A DNA stretch of 64,000 nucleotides from Aphrophora alni (lineage: Eukaryota > Arthropoda > Insecta > Hemiptera > Aphrophoridae), in contig OY740768.1 in the NCBI GenBank assembly GCA_963513935.1, positions 13,871,993-13,935,992 of the forward strand. The letters run 5' to 3'. Positions 58,999-64,000 of this stretch are shown here, piece by piece; within the stretch, counting starts at the first letter, position 1, and each line of letters begins with the position of its first letter. Made by a program: the position numbers and the translations under genes. A model generated the notes under the pieces. It had not been told where the DNA came from and searched no databases. It worked only from the letters and a program-made list of their open reading frames with translations.

Positions 58999-59879
58999 GG
59001 TCTTCATTTTATAACAGCCCAGTACCGATAAATCAAAATTAGCACTGATACATTTTGTGTAGGTCCTTATGCTAATCCTAAATTTTGAATTATAAAAAAA
59101 AAAGAAAAATTCCCAACATATGCCCAAAATATGCTGTCCACAAACCCAATAATTAGGTTAACGACAGACGCCAAACGGACATCATTAAAAAAAAAAAAAA
59201 AAAACTTTTTTGAAGTCACGGAACTCAAAACGGAGATATTTCTGCAAACAACTTATCACTGAACTGGAAGATTTTGTTTGGGCCTAAAAGGATATTTAGT
59301 ACAATCTGATGAAAGTCGTTTCGATTTGGGGTTATCAACCTCCAAAGTTTTTAAGGGCTCCCTTACGATTAACTTCAAAATCTAATAAAAATACGTCCAT
59401 GAAGCGCAGTGTACTGACGATATACTTAATTAACGAAACCTATATTTTCCCTGATCACACGCTGAAAAAATATTTAAAAGGAGAGACATAAAATTCAGAT
59501 CTAGTTTTACAATTTTCAAACAACAATATCGCTTAGTAAATTAAATGTGAAGATCGTAATCTGTCTGAAATTGAACTTTATCTAGTCGAGTTTTATAGTT
59601 ATTGGATTTATAGAGAAAGTAATTTTCTGATAAGACTGATGACGACAGAAGTCAATTTTCTGCTTACTCCTGACGAATTGAATTCCTGACACACTTAAAA
59701 GACTTGCAGAGGGCATCGACTCTTTGAATGACGCAAACACTATTACTTACTCCCTCATTTCATGTTTAGATTTAATCATTCCTTAACAGTCGGCACGAAG
59801 AACCCTAGAAAGGTAATTGGAAACAAAAATATACATTCTCATACAAATGTGATTGGTCAAACAAATCATTGTCCAAATT

Positions 59880-60190
59880 TTCGTAAATTTATACGTTTTT
59901 AGGTCACTTAAACTCGAATAATTTGTTTGGGGAAGCTGCCATAAAATCAAAATGTCTATTATCTTAAAATCGTATGTAGTGATTTTGATAACACGTAGTC
60001 ACTAATATAGCCAAAAATTTCTGATCAAATTATTGGGTGAAACCCTAATGAATTGTCAATAGGTTATAAAAGACCAAATTTTGAATAAATGTGAAGATTA
60101 ACGCCTTAAACCGAAACCAGTTGACAAACGAGTAAGTAAACGAAAATGACTGTTTAAGTGAACCGGCATTAAAGATAGATTTCAGTGAAA
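59880..60190 (+). repeat. Possible repeat family A, copy 6 (diverged)
   Basis: Weak resemblance only: GGGGAAGCTGCCATAAAATC, AATGTGAAGATTAACGCC and CATTAAAGATAG appear in the same order as in copies 1 and 4. Confidence 0.35.
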
Positions 60191-61920
60191 TATAATTCAC
60201 ACATAGAACAAGACTCAAAAAAGCTTAGGTTCTAGTGTTGATTGTCTCATGGTATGGGTTGTGTGCTGCCATCTCACTTCTGGTAACCCCTTCTACATTA
60301 GCGCATTCTGAACCTAAACCCATAAAACTATAATTTTTAATTTTTCGACCCACATATTGAGCCTTTTGAGACTTCCTCTTAGATATAAATTCAATGGTTC
60401 TATTTAAATATCTATAATAATAGTATATAAAACGTAGTATGAAGAAACTTACTTTTTTCGTCTAAAAGTAGTATACAAACATTTTTGGGGGAAATGGCAC
60501 CGAATATTATTTTTGGTTTTGTAGATGGGTGTGTGAGAAAGTTAGTACAATGTCTACAAGGTATATTTTATTTGTATGTATTATAATAAGTCAACGTAAG
60601 TTTTGGTTAAGTAGTTTTCTATAACACGAGTAATTATAAAATATTTCCACCTCAACAATATTCTAGTACCACGATGTTTTTAGATGCGTAATAATGCAGT
60701 CTTACTCTGCCAGCTAAATGTTGAATGCACTATAATTTTAGCTTTTGAAATGACTTTTTCTGGAGATCATAGAACAAACAAATTTCGGTTTGGTGGATTC
60801 TTTCTTGGATCAACGAACTGTATTGTATTACATAACAATAGATTTGTCTGTATACCTGGAATGGATATATGCCTACACTTCAAACAATGAGGACAGTTTC
60901 CCATGACCTTCAACTCTATTGTTGGTTTTTTGTTAATTATTTCCAACAGGAATTTATAGTGTCAAACGTAAATTTAAAACTGCAAATAGTAACAAACAAT
61001 AGTTACATGCATGGAGTTACAATTTGCGAACAAAATTAAAAATGTTTATTTATTTAATTCTTAAGAGTTATTTTTTATTTAAAAAGTGAGAGGCGATGGT
61101 TGAATTTACGAGCATTTTTGACTCCATATTTTGAAAAACTTTACGCCATGAGGTTGACAAAAATATAAGTGTTTCCATAAGTAAAAAATAAGAAACGATA
61201 TAGCCTACATAGTTCAAAAATCGAAAAATTCCCTTTTAATATACATGGAGAAAAAATGCAACCCTTAATACCTAAAACATTACCGTAGTGATCACTTTAA
61301 CAATACGTAGGGAAACATTAATTAATATGTAATTTTTCTAATCAGCTGTTTTTTAAAAATTATTTACCTTATTTTTAGGTTATGTTTACAACGAATGCGC
61401 ACAACGTCTGCGCAGTGTCAGCTAGTCAAATTTAATTTTTCATTATTGTAGACAATTAGCAGTAATTAATTTTTGATCTCTACCAGTAGTAATCTTTTAC
61501 CTACCAATATAAATTTAAAAACTGTTTGACGTTTAAAACGTCTCTATTTGGAAACGGTTAATTTTTAATTTTACTAAAAATATATGATTCCTGAACGGTT
61601 ATTTCCATTTACTTGCTATTTAGTACACTGGTTTTGGTAATTAATCATCATATTTAACTAAATGTTTTTTTTTTTTTTTTAATTAGTAGAGTCGATTTTG
61701 AAAAATATCGTCTTTTAGAGCAAATCCATGGGTGATGTTTTGTTTTTTATTCAACACTCATAAACCTGGATTTGGAATGGGGGGGGGGGGTGACCAATAC
61801 GTTTTATTCGGTTTCTAAGAGGCTATTTTGCTAAATTGGTATAGTTGAATTTATGTCATTGAAAAAAACAAAATATACAATAAAAAAGTTGTTTTAAGAT
61901 GTGATTAAAACATCCTTACC

Positions 61921-62456
61921 AAGGCCGGTATTACACTGTAATAGTTCTATGTCATATATCTATTATCAAATATATGATGAAAAAATATTATGTAAAATAT
62001 TATAAAAATGTTTTACCATTTACTCTGTCATATTAATTTGATCACATTGTGTCAAAATGGATGAACAACAGTTTTTTGCTTTTGGCGCTTGTTTAAGCTC
62101 TATAATGACTATTTGTTTATTGTTACGTAAAAAATAGCTAAATCAAAGAAATAAAAGGAAAAGATAGTGGGTTAGAAAGATTTTGTAGTCACTATTTTTT
62201 AAATTATACAGCATTTCATTTACCTCGTATTCCGAAATTAGAAATTTTGTAGCTGTTACCGTCCACTGAAACTTATTAGACGTCATTTAGATTGGAAATA
62301 TTATAATATGTTCTCTCTAGGAGAACATATGATCATAGACATATGATCATAATTCAACTATTATAATAGTTGGTCCATTACACTGTAATATTTTTCATCA
62401 CAGATATTTGATAATAGATATATGACATAGAACTATTATAGTGTAATACCGGCTTA
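61921..62456. mobile_element. MITE with about 50-bp terminal inverted repeats
   Basis: The left end (from 61921: GCCGGTATTACACTGTAATA, then TTCTATGTCATATATCTATT, ATCAAATAT) is matched by the reverse complement at 62380-62456 (GCCGGTATTACACTATAATA, then the same blocks). The internal sequence is 400 nt of non-coding AT-rich DNA. A partial internal copy of the terminal TTACACTGTAATA near 62379 suggests nested palindromy. The target duplication could not be fixed with confidence. Confidence 0.85.
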
Positions 62457-63029
62457 AAATCTATTCCATCTTTTAAGCTATAAAGCAATGAACAGTCAAT
62501 AGATTTCCACAGGTAAACTAAACACAATGTTTTAACCCAATACATGGTAAAAATTGTGATTTTGTATGTCTAAGCCAGGAAGTTTATGAATGCTTTATTA
62601 GCAATATAATTTGAGTGAAATCATCAATTGAATTTAATTTAGGAGTATATCATTTTACATCTTGAAAATATATAAAAGTGTTATTATTTTTAAGATTTAA
62701 AAACTTACATTTTATTCAATAATATTCCAACATCTTGGATAATATTTTATCAACCGACACACTGTCTTGTACCGTAATAAAACAGAAAATTTTCAAAGTC
62801 TACTGAATACCAGAACACTTAATAATTATCGACGCGACAATTAGCTGGCATTTTAATTAAACCCACATTTGTTTCAATTAGCAAAGTCGATTTGCGTCAT
62901 GGAACATCCCACTCGACAAGGTCAAGTCTAGTTGAGCCGAAAATAAAATCCGTCACTATTATCTTGCTAAAGTTGATAATTTTGGTACGACAATTTTTCT
63001 CTCACTGTCAGGGCCTGATAGGGAGTACC

Positions 63030-63255
63030 GGGGGGTAATCCCGAGAGGTCATAACTGGATCTACACATTTTTTCGTGTAGTATTGGGTTATATTTCTCTC
63101 TTGCATCTTTTGTAACAGGTCTCTTGACCAACTCTTGTTTTCTTCCAACCCTGATACTATTACGGTATTAGAGGGCTAGGTGTCTTTATTTCATTTTATT
63201 TTATTATTTTTTTTTTTTTTATAATGCAGTTTTTCTCCCTGAAACAACAGGAACA
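63030..63255 (+). repeat. Dispersed repeat family B copy
   Basis: Nearly full length: ACTGGATCTACACATTTTTT, CTTGACCAACTCTTGTTTTC, CCAACCCTGATACTATTAC and AGGGCTAGGTGTCTTTATTT, ending near GAAACAACAGG. Confidence 0.75.
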
Positions 63256-63445
63256 AAATCTCCTTCTTAGTATTTTTTCCATGAAAGGATCTGAAGGACT
63301 TTGTCTTTAATAACCAATCAATCTCTCTGTGTGATCATTGTCCGAGGAGTTCTTCTTAAGAAGTTATCAGAGAAATCTTATTACAGGTTCCGAAGAAAGT
63401 TATGTAAAGCCACGTGGTTTAAGTAATTACAGTGTATAGCTTAAC

Positions 63446-63770
63446 TAGTGATTATTACCGACCAATTACGGCGATTTTAAAGCATGATTAACAGTTATTT
63501 ATGTAACGTAACTAATTAACACATGTAATTCTAGGTGAAGTGTTCGCAGCAACGCAGTGAAACATGTCTTCAAGTTCGATGATGAAGTTTTATACAAAAT
63601 TATGATAATGTTACAGAAATGATGAAAGTAGTGATTGTTACCGACCAATTACGGCGATTTTAAAGCATGATTAACAGTTATTTATGTAACGTAACTAATT
63701 AACACATGTGATTCTAGGTGAAGTGTTCGCAGCCACGCAGTTAGATGTTGAAGTTTTATACACAAATTCC
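63446..63770 (+). repeat. 183-bp tandem duplication
   Basis: Copy 1 (63446-63628) and copy 2 (from 63629) share over 110 nearly identical bases, from TAGTGATTATTACCGACCAA through TTACGGCGATTTTAAAGC to GGTGAAGTGTTCGCAGC. Copy 2 has a deletion of roughly 20 bases after the shared ACGCAG, then resumes at GATGTTGAAGTTTTATAC. Confidence 0.92.
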
Positions 63771-64000
63771 AAATATCAACATGTGCTGTATAAGGTAAAA
63801 CAAAATCCACTTACAACTAGTTTGTTATATGATGTCGATTCATATTTCATATTTACTAGTATTAAAAAATAAATTAATATACATGCAAGAAGGCTTAACA
63901 TAACCTATAACAATAACTTCTGAGGTTCACAATTATAATACCGAACTCCAAAGTAACACTGAATCACTGGGAAGGGTTAGATCAAGAACGTTGAAATCTC

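Larger units (their letters stand above)
49564..64000. other. Region upstream of hexokinase, no gene recognised
   Basis: About 14.4 kb with no protein-like frame. The longest frame (52563-52997, plus, 144 codons) is discussed as a finding. Content is repeats and inverted-repeat structures listed separately. Stretches 50400-51590, 51700-53020, 56000-58040 and 60200-61900 hold nothing I can identify apart from homopolymer runs. Confidence 0.55.

Noticed and set aside
1..64000. tRNA, rRNA, CRISPR and viral insertions
   Set aside because: No cloverleaf, ribosomal or direct-repeat/spacer pattern and no virus-like reading frame was recognised.

Overview
This is nuclear DNA of an AT-rich animal genome, almost certainly an insect and probably a hemipteran. 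The genes have many exons, with GT..AG introns of about 0.9 to 16.5 kb. Most of the rest is decayed transposons, short dispersed repeats and microsatellites. No bacterial operons, rRNA, tRNA or CRISPR arrays were seen. The insect call rests on an inaF-type locus, an animal 50-kDa hexokinase gene, insect-type Tc1/mariner and non-LTR element remnants, and a recombinase-like fragment of a kind I associate with insects. The species cannot be named from this window.

Two protein-coding genes can be supported, both on the minus strand. From about 22.2 to 3.9 kb lies an inaF locus. Three separate first coding exons (22185-21927, 12258-11988, 9934-9703) each encode a complete one-pass membrane segment with the InaF motif. 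All three end in the same splice phase and fit the same terminal coding exon (4124-3949). A 102-nt symmetric exon (20755-20654) can only join the most distal form. The locus can therefore make at least four small membrane proteins of about 135 to 178 residues, with different N-terminal and membrane parts and one shared tail rich in Asp, Glu and Thr. In Drosophila, inaF products act with the phototransduction channel TRP.

From 49263 to 35245 lies a complete hexokinase gene of eight coding exons. Every junction was checked for phase, and the exons join to a 467-residue protein with all the expected sugar, ATP and catalytic motifs. A compact region just upstream carries a full CRE palindrome and a CCAAT box.

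The 12.6 kb between the two genes (22.2-34.8 kb) is repeat-rich. It holds a cluster of a SINE-like repeat (family B), an 85-bp minisatellite, a LINE remnant, a complete but non-autonomous Tc1/mariner-type element with about 95-bp terminal inverted repeats and a gutted transposase, and the start of a recombinase-like ORF.

The right-hand 14.7 kb (49.3-64 kb) has no recognisable gene. It holds several inverted-repeat structures: a near-perfect 95-bp-arm hairpin at 58.4-58.6 kb inside a field of a 20-bp motif, a MITE at 61.9-62.5 kb, an inverted pair at 54.2-54.5 kb, a second inverted pair at 55.5-55.9 kb, and a 183-bp tandem duplication at 63.4-63.8 kb.

All boundaries of dispersed repeats are approximate because they were compared by eye. 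Exon boundaries are base-exact predictions from splice sites and reading frame, with no transcript evidence.
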